Of a stretch of 64,000 nt of DNA, positions 25,411 through 38,400 are shown one piece after another. Each line of letters begins with the position of its first letter. The first letter of the stretch is position 1. The translations under genes were made by a program, and so were the position numbers. The stretch covers positions 71,118,503-71,182,502 of the forward strand of contig NC_133933.1 of assembly GCF_031877795.1 (NCBI RefSeq), read 5' to 3'. The notes under the pieces are model-generated. The model was not told where the DNA came from. It saw only the letters and a program-made list of their open reading frames with translations, and searched no databases. Origin of the DNA: Strix aluco. Its lineage: Eukaryota; Chordata; Aves; Strigiformes; Strigidae.

Positions 25411-25837
25411 TGAGGAGTCCTCCCCCTGAGGAGGAAGGAGTGGCAGAAACAATGGGTGATGAACTGACCTCAACCCCCATCCCCCATCTCCACTGTGCTG
25501 CTGGAGGGGAGGAGGTAGAGAAATCGGGAGCAAAGTTGAGCCTGGGAAGAAGGGAGGGGTCGTGGGGAAGGTGTTTTTAAGATGCGGTTATACTTCTTAC
25601 TGTCCTACTCTGTTTGATTGTTAAATTAAGTGGTGGTGGTTGAATTAGATTGATGTTCTTTTTCTTCCCCTAATGAGACTGTCTTTTCCCCATGACCTTA
25701 ATGGGCGAGTCATCCCTCCCTGCCTTATCTTGATTCCCGAGTCTTTTATTTTTTCCTTCCCATTCCTGAGGGGGAAGGAGTGAACAAGCGGCTGCATGGT
25801 GCTCAGTTGCCCTCTGGGCTCAAACCACTGCAAACTT

Positions 25838-26960
25838 AAATGGATTTTCCCAGCCAAGATATCTATGTTTATGAGTACTTGCAAACAGCAATTTTGTTGT
25901 CACTTCTTAGTTGCTCATGCTGAGTAGATTCTGCTCTTTCCCATGTGATTGTCCTGTTTGAATACGTCTTTCTTGATTATAAGTGATCACATGTGATACT
26001 ATAATTTTAAATAATGTCTGATCAGTGTCTGTGATGATATTAAAACTCTGCTATCTAGCCTGATAAAGCTAGATATATGCAGGATTGCATATGCGTTTTT
26101 TGTTGCTGTACCACACTGTGTCTGATGGTTGCCTTATGGCCAATTAGTATCTGTCATTTCAAACTGATGAGTCCGCTGGCTTATAAGATAAAATCTAGTT
26201 ATTAAGTCGATTAAAAACATGCACTTGTGTCTCATTTTTATTTTTCCAGTCCTTTTATTAATCCATTTTTCCTGTATAACCTGGACATTCTCTAAATTGA
26301 TATCCCTAATTTTATACTATCAGTAAATTTCACATTTTTCATTCTGTGCCAAAGTTATGAATGAAAAGATTAAATAATAAGATCATTAGTAAGAGGGAAC
26401 CTTGAGAAATTTTAGTAGGAAGACTCCCTTTCCCCCAATTCATCAATTTTCTTCTTGCTGTAATGTATTGCTGTCTCTTCTCAGCTAAGTCTATCCCCAG
26501 TTTACAGGCTTGCACTGTTCACAATCTCCTGTTTGTTTAATTGCGTTATGTAGTTATGTTCCTTATGTAGTACAGTATCAAATGTAATACTGAAGGCCAT
26601 GTAGGTTAGATCTGCTTCAGTCCCCCCATCTTTAATACAGGTTATTTTATTACCAAAATCTGTATTTGCCTTGGTAAAACCATGTTGTATTTTATCCCAG
26701 GTTTCCATTTACCTCTGTGTCTCAAAATATCCTTGCCTTTGAAGTTCTTAAAAAGACTTGCACACCATCGAGCTCAGAGTAATAGGTGTAAAGTTGCCAC
26801 TTTTTCTGGTCTTATCTTTCTAAATTATATTTGTTCTCTTGACATTTTCTGTTAATATGGCATCACTTGAGCTGATAGTTTTTTTAGTTACTTACTATTG
26901 AATTCATAGGTGAACTGTTTCAATATTTGGGGCAGGAGATAATTTAATTTGCCTTGCTTA
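25838..26960 (-). mobile_element. CR1 LINE fragment, right part, with RT remnant
   Basis: This continues the CR1 relic after the LTR, same orientation. On the + strand the antisense of the CR1 3' portion is visible (TCAGTAAATTTCACATTTTTC and later CATTAG-type phrases). The antisense of the reverse-transcriptase core then follows at 26502-26708, and further upstream RT-region sequence to about 26900. It carries many stops and indels and is an old insertion. The right edge is uncertain. Confidence 0.65.
26502..26708 (-). pseudogene. CR1 reverse-transcriptase relic
   Basis: A 68-codon open remnant on the minus strand contains QHGFTKANTDF and, further on, YMAFSITFDTVLHK. These line up with the CR1 RT motifs QHGFTKG..C and YLDFSKAFDTVSH. 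The RT box carrying the D-F-S-K-A-F-D signature is degraded (AFSITFD), so it is inactive. The spacing between the two motifs is close to that in CR1 proteins. Confidence 0.8.
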
Positions 26961-28258
26961 ATTTTACCAAACCTTAAAGGCTTTGCTTCTATCTTGAATG
27001 CTATTTAGTGTTATACAAACGTTTTCAGTAGACGGCTTTTGCTGTCATTCTTCTTACAGAAGATTAAGTTTTGAGGTGGCCATACCAACATTATCTTTGA
27101 TCTCAACTCCATTCTTACGGTGTAGCAAATTCACTGCAGTTTCATTTCTCTTTTTCTCTATACTGTCAAAGAATAGTATACATTTATTTTAATTTATATT
27201 GCTAGGTCTCAGGACCTGTCAACTGTCAGGACTCAGCTTGACTTTTGGCAATTCTCATTTTATCCCTACACTTTCTGACTTCTAAGAGAGAGCTTTCTCG
27301 TCATCCTCTGCTGCTCCCCCACCCCCCGTCCTTTCTTGTAGGCTTCTTGCTCATACCTTGCATAGTGTTTAGATAAATCCATTTATTTTTTCAACCAAAG
27401 ATGCTGCAGACTTGTCAGTTATCTTTATGAAGCTGCCAACTCTTCTTCTTCAGAGGATAGTGAACATCCAGGAAGCCCATGGCAAGGCTGTAGAACAGAA
27501 AATTCAAGGTCTTAGGCTTGGGAATAGGATGGAAAAAAAGGCATGCACTCTGCAAAATGCTGTTAGTAACAATATACTATGTAAAGTAGTCAATTCATCT
27601 AATTTTGACTAAAAAGGATTACTGAATGATTGTGTATCAGCTCTGCAAAGATGTCACCCTCTTCCATCAGCACATTTGGCTTCAAAAGAGGATATTTGTT
27701 CATCGTTGCTTTGAAACAGCTTAAACCGCTTTCTGACCAATCTATGATAAATGACAAAAAAATTCTGAGTGAGTTAAGAGTGCCCATCCAGCAGTTTTCA
27801 CTCAATTAAGCTTGACTATCTCTTTGACTACAGAAGGCCATCACTGATGTTTTGTTAGCATTTCCTTTCTCACCATTCTGCTCCATGTGATACCTCCCGG
27901 AAACCACACAAAGGCAGAAGTCTAGGAAACATGACACGAGACACTCACCATTTCAGCTTTTCAGCAGGTGCAATAGAAAGGAAGAGACACATTTTACCAT
28001 TTTGAAGTGGAGGGTGACCCTTGCCACCAAGGAGAAGGCCGGGTGGCAGACGTTTCTCAGACTGCGTCCTCTCTTTCTGATATTACCTGTCAAGTCAGAC
28101 GCAGCCCCAGCTTGGTGGTCCATGTGGTGGCTTTTCCAGCATTGGAAAGGAGATGGCTGCAATAGCTGTGCAGTCATTGGCCTCATTTGGTTAGGAAATA
28201 CAACAATAATAACTCTGGCGTACACGTACACCTTCATTCCCTCACTCTTCTTGCTCAG

Positions 28259-28303
28259 ATGCTTATTTCCTCCACTCCTTCCTGACGTATCCTCTCAACT
28301 GCA
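28259..28303 (+). other. possible 45-nt internal coding exon
   Basis: A long pyrimidine tract ends CTTCTTGCTCAG and the segment is followed by a perfect donor, GTAAGT. The 45 nt preserve frame when entered in phase 2 from the 19.85-kb exon and contain no stop in that frame, reading roughly (R)CLFPPLLPDVSSQL then a split His codon. Conservation and expression are unknown; short pseudo-exons with good sites are common in introns. Confidence 0.22.
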
Positions 28304-29644
28304 GTAAGTAATTGAGAAGCCTAATATTCTCATTTATTTTTTTGCTGCAATAGTGGTCAGTAGAATCATTGGATACTTGATTCCTATCATGTAGTAAGTA
28401 TAAATGTTTATCAGCCTCATTCTTCCTTTGTACTTTCAAAACTACCTTCATAATCTCTGGCCAAAAAAAGAAGCCAGTGTGGCCATCACAGTCCATCAGC
28501 TTGAAGGGAAGGGTTACATCACTTTAGTTTTCTCTCTCCAGAACAAAGATCAAAATGAGAAACAGTGCTGCGTAAGGTAAGCTTTGAGAGATCAGATTTA
28601 AAGCAGGAGCTTGAAGTACAGTGAAAATTATTAGAAAATGCACTCAAGAAAATAATACGGGCAAGCACATTTTACTTACTAGAAGCCAGCAACCCAGAAC
28701 AGTTCTTAGCGACTATGTGTCCCACTGAGCTGTGGGAATTTGAATAGTTATCAGATGGAGTAATTAGAAACTGAGTAATTTTGTGGAATTACTGATACGT
28801 AAGTCAAAAGTTGTATAGTTGCAGTTGTAAAAAACATTTTTCCCAGTGAGCATAGTAATGAATATTGAGAGAAAAGAAATGCATGCTAATTAAAAATGTC
28901 CACCCAGGCCTAAACATAGAATACAAGAAAAAAACAAGTGGCAAGAATGACATTTGGAGGCAAGCTCAACACAAAGATATCTGGCAAAAATGAAGTAGTC
29001 ATAGGTGTTCAATAAATTTAGCAGTTTTAAGAAGAGATGCCCTCATACTTCATGTCCTCCCAAAGATAAGCTTAACGTGGAAGCAAATATTATTTATGGA
29101 GTTAAAAATTCTGTTTGTTTCTTCCTTACGGCCAGTCAAGCCTGGACAAAGATAATTGATCTTATTTAGTTTGCTTCTGTTTCATTTAATACAGCTTTCA
29201 AAGTTGGAATGTCTGTAGGTGGTGGAGTGGCGGATCTCCTCATGCTCAGGTCTGGGGCATGCACTGACATCATGGACTTTGCTATAATTCCCGAGGCAAA
29301 ACCAAATGGCCTAGGGATTTACACAAAGTAATGAGAACCAGACCTACCTACCCTTGCTTACATGTATCTTTTCCTTCATTCTGATTCTGCAGAAATTTCC
29401 TCTAGACATTTGCTCTAGACATAGCCTCTAGCAGAAATGAGAGGACAGTCCCTCCCCCTCTTCACAGGTGCAAACCAACCCCTATAGTCCGTTCTATAAT
29501 GCTATCTAATTAATTTTTCTCCAAAACCTGGATTTCTGGAGATGGTTCATATGTGATTGAACCTGAGTGTCAGGAACTGCAAGTAAACATTAAAGAAGCC
29601 GGGGACATATCCTCAGCATTGTCTGTATGTAATTTGCATTGCAG

Positions 29645-29741
29645 CTGTATAGAGCAACTTGGTGAAGGAGATGGACGTGGAAAAGCTGAATCTAAGAACC
29701 ATAGTAATAGTTTGGTGAATGGCGCTGCATCAGATACTTAA
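29645..29741 (+). other. possible terminal coding exon
   Basis: The acceptor TTTGCATTGCAG ends at 29644. Entered in phase 2, the frame reads CIEQLGEGDGRGKAESK and later SNSLVNGAASDT, then TAA (29739-29741), with AATAAA 38 nt later at 29779. The polar Gly/Lys/Ser-rich tail resembles a genuine C-terminus more than random AT-rich translation. The same frame is open upstream to 29553. No family is recognised. Confidence 0.28.
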
Positions 29742-29778
29742 CTTGTAAAGGCAGGCATCCAAAAACCTCAGAAATTCC

Positions 29779-29784
29779 AATAAA
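29779..29784 (+). promoter_or_regulatory. AATAAA polyA signal candidate
   Basis: Canonical hexamer shortly after the stop codon of the possible terminal exon at 29645-29741. Such hexamers are frequent by chance in AT-rich DNA, so its value depends on the exon being real. Confidence 0.3.
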
Positions 29785-31857
29785 AGCTTAATTTTATAAT
29801 GTAAGCAAGGAACATCTTGATAAAAATATTGTTCTTTTATCTCTCAAGTTGAACGGTCAGGTAGATTTTACATTGATGCTAAGAAGTGGTAGTCATATTC
29901 AACTTTAAACAAATACTGCTTGCTAAAAATACAGCATAGCTGAATAAATGTGACAAAAGAAACATTTGTGGAGAAATGTCAGCTTCTGTGAAGGAACTCA
30001 GATTACTAGAACAATGGGGTTTTTTGGCTCAGGAATTATGAATGCCAGAAATCAACATTCAGCTGTGTGTCTGTGAGAGTCAAATATAAAGTTAAAAATA
30101 CCCACCCCAATCTGTACTCACTATTAGATAAAGCAGAAAACAATAATTTCATTAGATGGTACAACTGACAGAGGGACTGCAGAATCAGAACTCTGATTCT
30201 TGACAGATATTTTGCCACATAAAATTAGTAGGTGGAGTGGTTTTATAGTTCTTGGTTATCAGAAAACCACCATTTACTAATAATTTTATAGGAAGTTATT
30301 GATATTCTTACTGTTTGAAATAAAACTATGAAACTCCTAAGTAGAATTTATTATGCTGGACCTAGTATGAAAAAAGCCTCAAGTTTATGAAAAGTTGTGA
30401 TAAGTGGGTTCAGTAGTTTCAGTTAAAATTTGTAATAAGAGACGATCTTAGCATGCAGGAAGGTGAACTAGTGGTCAGTTCATCCTTTGCAAAAGTGTCA
30501 CACTGAACTAGTTAAATGGCTGGGATGATCACTCATCTGAAAGGGAATTGCTTCAGTTGAGAATTGGGATCCTTGCTGGAAGATTACCCTTATTCAAGTG
30601 ATGACAAGGAAAGGTGGCACTCAGCCATCATAAGAGCATAGTACTTCAATAATACTTCTGTGATACTTTTGTTTGGACACAAAAGTGAACAAAGATTGTA
30701 AGTACAAATAGTATTCAGTGGAAAAAAGGCTAGACCTCTTTAAATAAGAATTGTAAACCAAATTATTGTTGTTACAGTAGTATATTGTGTGTCCTCTTTG
30801 CCTTGGACCTGGTGGATCAATTTTTATTCTGAATGCTGTTATGTGATACACATTTAACAGCAGTTAAGGAATAATAGAAGTGCAGCAGTCTTTAGTGTTT
30901 CTGATTGCTGTGAATAAGAAATTAACTGTCTACAGAGAAAATAATGTGCGTTATTTTGTACCTCATGAGCCTTACCCTTTCCTCTGTGAGGAAAGGACTC
31001 TCTTCGAGTCTCTCATTCACAGAAGGGCCATTGACTCCTCTGGGTGGAGGCATCCGTTGCAGTCTGTGTTGCTCAGATGTGCAGATGACCATGCATGCAT
31101 AGAAAGACAATTACAATTGTAACATCGGACAAATAGGAGAGGAATGTCCTTTAGAACCAGTTTTGGTCTATCTCAGATGATTAAATTGAGTCTTTGCCAC
31201 AGAGGTGAGCTGTGGGACCTTCATCCCTGCACGTTACCAGCATGGAATCACTACAGCGAAGGGTGGGTGCGAGAGGATAACTGCTCTCCCATGTATTTTT
31301 CCTGTAGGAAATTTTAATTTTGTTAAAACAATTTTGGTCTTCCGTGCTCTTCACAGTAGAGAAGCATATGGTCCTGCATTTGTTGACCAGCACTAGCAGC
31401 AGATGAACATCTTAGATAAATGCTACATTTTGCTATTATGACAGTAAATGCAATTAGACTTGGGCATAATGAGACAAAAGATTCCATAGCCATAGAAAAG
31501 CACATGTTCTCGACGAATTAGAGACCCAGTATTGATTTGTAATTATATATATGAGATAGAATGGTTTATATCTCCAATAATCTTTAAAGACTACCATCTG
31601 CCTCTAGATAAACTTAAGAAGGAAACTTAATTTGGATAAAAACCTGCTGTGGATAGTTAATTCAGTTAAGGGATCAATTTCTAATAAAATTTAAGGATTG
31701 GGCTGTGTGATAATCCTTTGAACTACCTGCAGCAGCAAATTTGTCCTCAGCTTTTGTTCTCCACAGTGGCACTCGGCTTTCTGTTAAGTGATATACCCAG
31801 TATGGTCAATAAAAACTGACTGAAACAAAATTGAAAGAACTTTAAAATGACTGCTAT

Positions 31858-31880
31858 CATAATAATAATAATAATAGTAG
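31858..31880. repeat. (ATA)n microsatellite
   Basis: Run of ATA triplets degrading into TAG TAG. Confidence 0.85.
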
Positions 31881-34800
31881 TAAAACTCTTCAAAATATAG
31901 ATGATAATAAGAAAAGTACATTAAAATATATCTTTGTTAAATGTAATAATGATATGAGGTAAGTAGACTTTTTAAGATTAATTTAAAAATAAGAAATATG
32001 AGTGCATGCACCTGTACATACACTTGCTACAAATGGGATCAACGAAGACCTTCAGTATTATGGGATAAGACAGATGTGAAATGAGGACAGAACAGAAGTG
32101 TCTGAGTAAATGTCAGTTTGAAGTGTCATCTCAGTCTTTCAGGACTTCATGTCTGCCTCTAAGCAAGAGCAGTTTGCATTCAGTGAACTCCCTGGTATAC
32201 GCTGAGTCCCCCTGCACATCGTGTCCTTAGCAATTTCCTTTGAACTCTCTCACCCAGCAGAGTATAAGGTCCATTTCAATTTGATAAAGAGGAAATCATG
32301 ATGGCCTGTGTATAATAGATTTAAGTGCAAGTACGTGGTGTTATGTTTTCTTTCAAGATGTCTTTAGAGCTAATGCAGAGATACCATTTTAATGTTTTGG
32401 GCTTTGTGTTGCTATCCATTTAATGGTTTACATCAGATTTATAAATCCTTCATGACGTTTTTGCTAAAGGAAGTATTACTTCATCTGTTATACTGATAAC
32501 AGCAGCATATAGTTTTCTTAGGTAAGTCAGAAGTTCAAGCCTGTGTCAGAGGTTAGCTACATTAGTCATTTGTGATGAAAGAAAAGTCTTTATTAACACT
32601 TATGCACTAGGATTAAGATGACTTGAATGCTGTAATCCTTCCTGTTTGACTGGTGGCATCATGCTGCCATCTGACAACAGCTGTTTCCTCCTTAATCTAA
32701 TGGAAAAAAACTGTGGTAGGTGGTGATGAGGTAGGTGTGAGCTGGTGATGCACAGAAGAGTGACCGCTGTTGCTTGTGAGGTTTAGAGATTTAGAGATAC
32801 TGGTTGAGAATTTAGCCTTAAGATCCTGTCCCTCTTTATGGATGTTTTCTGTGTTTAGCTTGGGAACACAATGAAATGTAGACATGGATAGAGGGGAGGA
32901 AAAAAGGGTCATCTTGAAAGTCAGGCACATGATTCTGTACCTTTCAAGAGTAGAAACTCAGAACTGAAGGATCCCATGAAACACTTTATTATCATTTCTG
33001 GTGAAGTCCTTTGAATTGAAAATAGAGACACCCATATTTGCAAGAACAGTGAAGGCTGTAGAAGGCAACTGGTTTACACCCACCGTTACCCAGCACTGGA
33101 TATGTGCTGTAGATCATGCTAAGGAGACCACTCTCTCTAATAAACAGGAAAGGGGGGAAAGATTATGTGTCAGTTAGGGAACTATTCTGCTTTGATCCAG
33201 ACAACTATTATAAACAATCCTAATTATCAACAGCAGAAGTACTCAAAGCCAGCTCTTAACTTCCAGCAGCAGAACTCCCAACTTAAGCTGGTGGACATGG
33301 GCTCATGGTCAAGGTCTCCCAAAATCCACTACACCAGCCCAGTAACTGCTGAGGGAAGTGAAAACTGCTCTCTGTTTGCAAACCACAAAATATTCCTCAT
33401 AGTAGGACAGAAAGGACAAATGGTCCTACTCTGCTGTCTACTCTTCCTAGCAGATACTCACTATGAGAAACAGAATTCCTTACTTCATGTTTGAGGATGA
33501 TGGTTTCACAGGCTGGAACACACCATGAACTGGCTGCACAGAGACTCAACTACTCATTCATTTCTAGAATCATGCTCTGGAGTTTGTGCAACTACTAATT
33601 TGTAATTAGTGTAGAGGGTCTTTGGACATACTTTTGTATTAGCTAAGATTCATGCTAAGATTGTTAGCTTATCAAATCACTGTATTCTGTAATGCTCTTT
33701 TGTATTAGCTGCTTCCAGTAATGACACTTTGCATGCAAATATGAATAGTTGGGGCAAAATAAAAATATTGCAAGCCCTGATAGAATGAAATATTTCAGGT
33801 ATTTTTATGACACTGCAGAATGTATGAATAGTGATCAAATGTTTAGGGATGAAATGTAAGGAAACTAAATATGGAATACTCTGCTTATATTAAAGGCCTG
33901 TTGTGTAAACTGTATTTAACACCATCTTTGAACAGATGAGTTTGAGTATTCTCAAGCGGTTTTCTTTTATTTGCACCATCTACCTTGGTTTAGTCTGAAG
34001 TAAATACTGGGTATTTAAAATGCATTCTTAGGTTTCAGCTCTACTGCCTCAAACATAACACCCCCACCAAACAATCAGTGGGATAGCCTGTGGACATCAG
34101 TACGAGCTGAATTATGAGCTCTGGGGATGCATGTGAGTGTAATTTTTCATAGGACATAGGAGCTGATAATATATACTGACATTTTATAGTGAGAACATAT
34201 CTTTTTTTTTTAAAGTCTTCAATCCAGACTTATTCTTAATATTTGTACTTTTTGCTACAGCAAAATGTATTTGACAGTTGTAATTCTTTAACTCAAAATA
34301 TCCCTCAGAAATTTGGAGTGATGCAGAGAATGTCTTTCTGTTTGTCCATTGACATTTTTGATATTTACATTTCCAATCAGGGCATAAACACAACAGTTTC
34401 GCCTGACTAAAATGCACCATTAAAATTTAAATTCATGTTTATTTTGCTAATACATAATTCACTGAATTAAGATAACACTGAACATCCACTATGAGCTAAA
34501 AACTTGGCTTGCAATTTAGAAAGGGGCCTGTGTTCTGCAGATAAGTACACTGTCAGTGTTATTCTGTGTTTAAAATGTTTCAGCTACAGGGGTTAGAATT
34601 GAAGAATTGCTTCTTTTCTGCAAAGCAGGAGCAGGCCAATCTGTGCATCAAAAGATCCAGGTTTAGGACTGAGTTCCTGAGAGTTATTTGTGACCACGGC
34701 ATGTTAAATGTGATCCAGATTTCCTCAAATGATGATGCTTTTAAATCTAATCAGAAAATTGTATCCTCAGAAAGTTCAAGAAATTCAATCATAAAGTTAA

Positions 34801-34979
34801 CTGGAAGTGTTACTTTTAAAAAATGTTGATTTTTAAAATAATGCCATATAATAAAAGTTTTTTGCTACTGTCCAATATACTGAATCATAATTTGTATTTT
34901 TTGTCATTCATGCACATTTACACTACTTTCATTGTTGTAAGGAACCAGAACTATTTTAAATTATGGCCTATTTGAACAT

Positions 34980-35460
34980 AAAAGTAGCTCTACTGGATTG
35001 GAACAAAAGTCCATCTATCTGGTATCCTACCCATGTTTAAGATGTCCATATGAGAGTTTTAAAGCAGGGTTGACATTCCCAATGCTTTTACCAGCTTGCA
35101 GCTATATGCTGCCAGGCAATTCCTGAGCCAGATGTTCTTTCTATATATTTAGTAATAGCAAATGGATTTCTTTTTTGTGAACATGTCCAGTCTTGCTGAG
35201 AACCTGTGTAAGCTTTTGGCTTCCCCAGCATCCTATGGCAAGCAATTCCACTGCATAATGCCACATTTTGTGAAATGCAGCCACTTTCTGTTTGTTTTGA
35301 ATCAGTTTTTCATTGTAGTTCTGGTACTGGAAGAGACAGTGATAGAACTTTTTTTTCACCTTAGAGGTTTGTATCTTAGTAATCTAGGTCCCAGTCTTCA
35401 CCTGCAGACCAGGTTCTCTCCCCTCTTTGGGTTTTTTTGTGATTATTTTTTCAATTGATC
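34980..35460 (-). mobile_element. old CR1 LINE 3' tail fragment
   Basis: The + strand reads as antisense of an amniote CR1 tail. It has GTCCATCTATCTGGTATCCT (family form GTCCATCTAGCCCAGTATCC), then CATCCTATGGCAAGCAATTCC (family form CATCCTCTGGCAAGGAGTTCC), then a TTTCTGTTTGTTTTGAA segment (family form CCTTTTGTTTGTTTTAAA), all in the expected order. Consensus forms are from memory. The fragment is diverged and has no coding part, so it is an ancient insertion. Edges are approximate. Confidence 0.72.
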
Positions 35461-38400
35461 CTATAATTATAGTAGCAGGCAGTAAAATCGCTAGGGTTAC
35501 TTGTATGAACAAGGTATACCCAGCTAAGCCCTGAATTAGAAATGGTTCTTAAGATAGTTTAAATCTGATTATTATTTAATCATAAACACAGCTTCCATTG
35601 TATTTTGTTTGGATGCTGGGGGCAGTCAGCCTCTTAACAGAAAACCTGATCTGACTGTACAATTTAGCCCAATACTTATTATTAATGTGCATTGTTTACT
35701 GCAGTAGGAGGATGTTATGCCAAAAGAGCTTGCCATGTACTTTTATGGCTTAAAAGACTTTCTGACATACACCAAGTGTAATACAGAAAATACCATTGGT
35801 AGATTTGTAAGTATATTCCCAGTGTTCCTCTGTATTTTGCTATATGCCTATAATTTAGGAATGGTACATAATCATCTATTCCAACACTTCTGTACTTTCT
35901 GTCCCTAAATGTGAATAATACAAAATACACATACTGAGTCCTTAAGCTTTGAAATTTGGGTCCTTGCAAAGCAACTGTGTTGAAGCTTTATTTTAAAATA
36001 TTAGCCTTGCTTTTAATTAAAATACTTATCTGCAGTCAAAAGAATGAGAAATTACATTGACTAAAAGTTATAATATTCTACTTAAAACTATGGAATTCTT
36101 CTGACTAAAGCAGGATACTTGAAGCCCCTGGAGACTGGCATTCATGGTGGTGGGATATGGCAACATCCTAAAGTTATTACTATTTCACAGCTTGTTGGCA
36201 GCTAAAAAATGATGTACTTGCTTCATGGGTAAAAACAACATTTCAGTTTTGTCCGTGTAACAAGTACTTTAGGCAGCACTTAAGACATTTAAAACTATTT
36301 TGGTTACATATTGTAATATATATTTCTGCATAACATTATAGCACACATTATACATTGTGCTGATTCCTTGTGAAAATATCTTCCTGTGATTACTGTAATG
36401 AAAAGCACTTTGCATAGATAATGTTGTAGAACCTGATGCTTCCACAAATAGATAACTCTCAAACTGGGGCTAGGGAAAAGAAAAATGTTCAGCTTGAAAT
36501 CTGCTCCTTTGAGCATCTGCTCTTATTGTAACAATAATCTTTTATAGCAATTTTATCTTAATTTTTAGTGATGCCCCAAAGTGACTGAAGGGAAGAAACT
36601 ACCAGGCTAAGAAAAGAAGAAAGAATTATTTTGGCAGGCATGCAGCTTTTCCCCCTTAACTGTTTATTCATGGCCAGGAGCCCCAGAAACAGCATACAGA
36701 GACGTGGTCTCTGTGCTGCTGCTTTGGTAAAACTAAAACTAATAGATATCTGAAGGTTCAATGGCTGAAGATTAATTTTCCTAATTTTTGTGAGTCATTG
36801 CTGGGCTTTTGCACTCTTGAAAACCAGCCTATGTCAGTGAGTTTTTTTAAAAACAATAGTTGTACTAGTAAAAGCCTTACTGCAGCTGCAGTGGAAAAGC
36901 ACTTTATACTGCTACAGCCACCTAAATACCTGAACAGGTATTAAACGTTACAAGTACTCTTGTATTGTTAGAATTTATCTACACTAGGATCTTTTTTCTT
37001 TACCCGTTCTGGGTAAAGTGTAGAAGGCCCTAGTGAGAAAGCCCCCTTTCCATAATTCTTCTAATTCTTTTGGGAAGTGCTCCAGAATTGGGTACTGTTG
37101 ACAAGTGCCCAGCCTGAACTGTAGATGTCTTTCTGAACGAGAAGGGGAGAGGGAGCTGACACCAGGTAATCCCATCATTTCAGTGGAAGCACTGAGGGGA
37201 AGAATAGTACATGAATCCTTGTGGAGTTTCACATTGCTGTTCCCTTCTCCTGTCTATTTTTTTTTTACCTGAAAGAAAAGGTAGTCTAAATTTTTACCAT
37301 ATTACTATTTCATAAAAGACCTGTGTAGTACAAAGAGTGATGTTGAAATAAATGGTGATCTAAGCAAAAAACACAAACAGAAAGCATAATAAGAAAATAT
37401 TTGCTTGTCCTATAATTATCCCAAATGAAAAAACCCACCACCCCACAAGGAAAAAGCAATTTAAATATTACAAGTATTTTATGAATCCAAAACCCAGGGA
37501 GCAAACAATTCACTCATTAATTTGTTTATTTATTAATCAGAAGATAATTTACAAGCCCAAACAGGCTGGTGGACTGTGCAGCTCCAGCTGCACCAGGCCA
37601 GCAGCAAAGCAAGAGGACTGAAGTCCTGGTAGGAGCCATGCTGGTGCCCGCCTCTCCTGCATACCCCTCAGACATGAGCATAGCGGAGCCCAAGTGTTGC
37701 AGCTGATGTTGAGCTCACAGGACAGGAACTTGGCACTGAAATCGTAGTTCCAGGAAAATCAGCAGAGGCTTAGTCTCTGACTCCAGTGGGGTCAACATTT
37801 TACTTCACGTGCTCTGGCTGTAGAAAAGCTGCTGTGTTCTGTCCTGTCATTTATAACCCCATTTTCCAAAGCTTTTTCAGCCTTTGATGAAGTAAGGCTG
37901 CCTTCTTCACAAGCACTGATGATCCCAGCTATTGCAATCTGATAATTTCTTGTTCTACAATGTGGGCATTTACCATATCATTTATCAATTTGCCTTTTAT
38001 CTACTTACCAATATTTATCATCTCTGTCTCCATAAGAATAGAACTTAACACAATCTATGGTAGTGTTAATTAGGCAATTAAAAAATTTGGAGGCAAGTGC
38101 TGGTCATTATATGTCTGCATATGCAGGCAATGAGGGAGAAAAAAAATTTGGATAATATTTGAGGCTTGCTTGTTTGTTTGTGGCCTGTGTGCTGGTTTTG
38201 CCGTGCTTCTGATTTGTCCTTCAGATTGTAGCTTGTCCTCTTAAATCCAGATTACATGTGATAGCACAGAGAGAAGCAAAACACAAACAATATGATTTTC
38301 ATATGACTACTACTTGATTACCCCTAACCAGCGAAGCAAACAGAAATGTAATTTTATGATATTTGTTAATATCACTGTTACAATTCTGGGAAAATTGTAG

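Larger units (their letters stand above)
24801..25832 (+). mobile_element. solo LTR of an avian endogenous retrovirus
   Basis: A 1032-bp element starting TGTGTTGGGTTTGTG and ending CCACTGCA, with the TG...CA ends typical of LTRs. The flanking bases TACTT (24796-24800) and AACTT (25833-25837) look like a target-site duplication with one change. Inside are a TATA-like TATTTAAG (24966-24973), a block of degenerate repeats around CCCACG-TTGGAGCAG (25140-25410), and a block rich in GGAGGAAGGAG. I recognise this LTR type from bird genomes but will not assign a family name. No internal gag, pol or env lies next to it, so it is a solo LTR left by recombination. Open frames in it are not genes. Confidence 0.82.
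26961..34979. other. non-coding region, with possible small exons
   Basis: Eight kilobases without a recognisable protein family. Weakly supported exon candidates at 28259-28303 and 29645-29741 are listed separately. An ATA microsatellite lies near 31.87 kb. An ORF at 33165-33494 (109 codons) has no recognisable domain and no matching splice context. Confidence 0.5.

Noticed and set aside
24851..25580. Open frames in the GC-rich part of the solo LTR (199 codons -, 98 codons +)
   Set aside because: LTR sequence with internal repeats; no retroviral protein motif is seen and LTRs are non-coding.
33165..33494. 109-codon + strand ORF
   Set aside because: Gln/Asn/Ser-rich, no recognised domain, no CpG promoter, no convincing splice partner.
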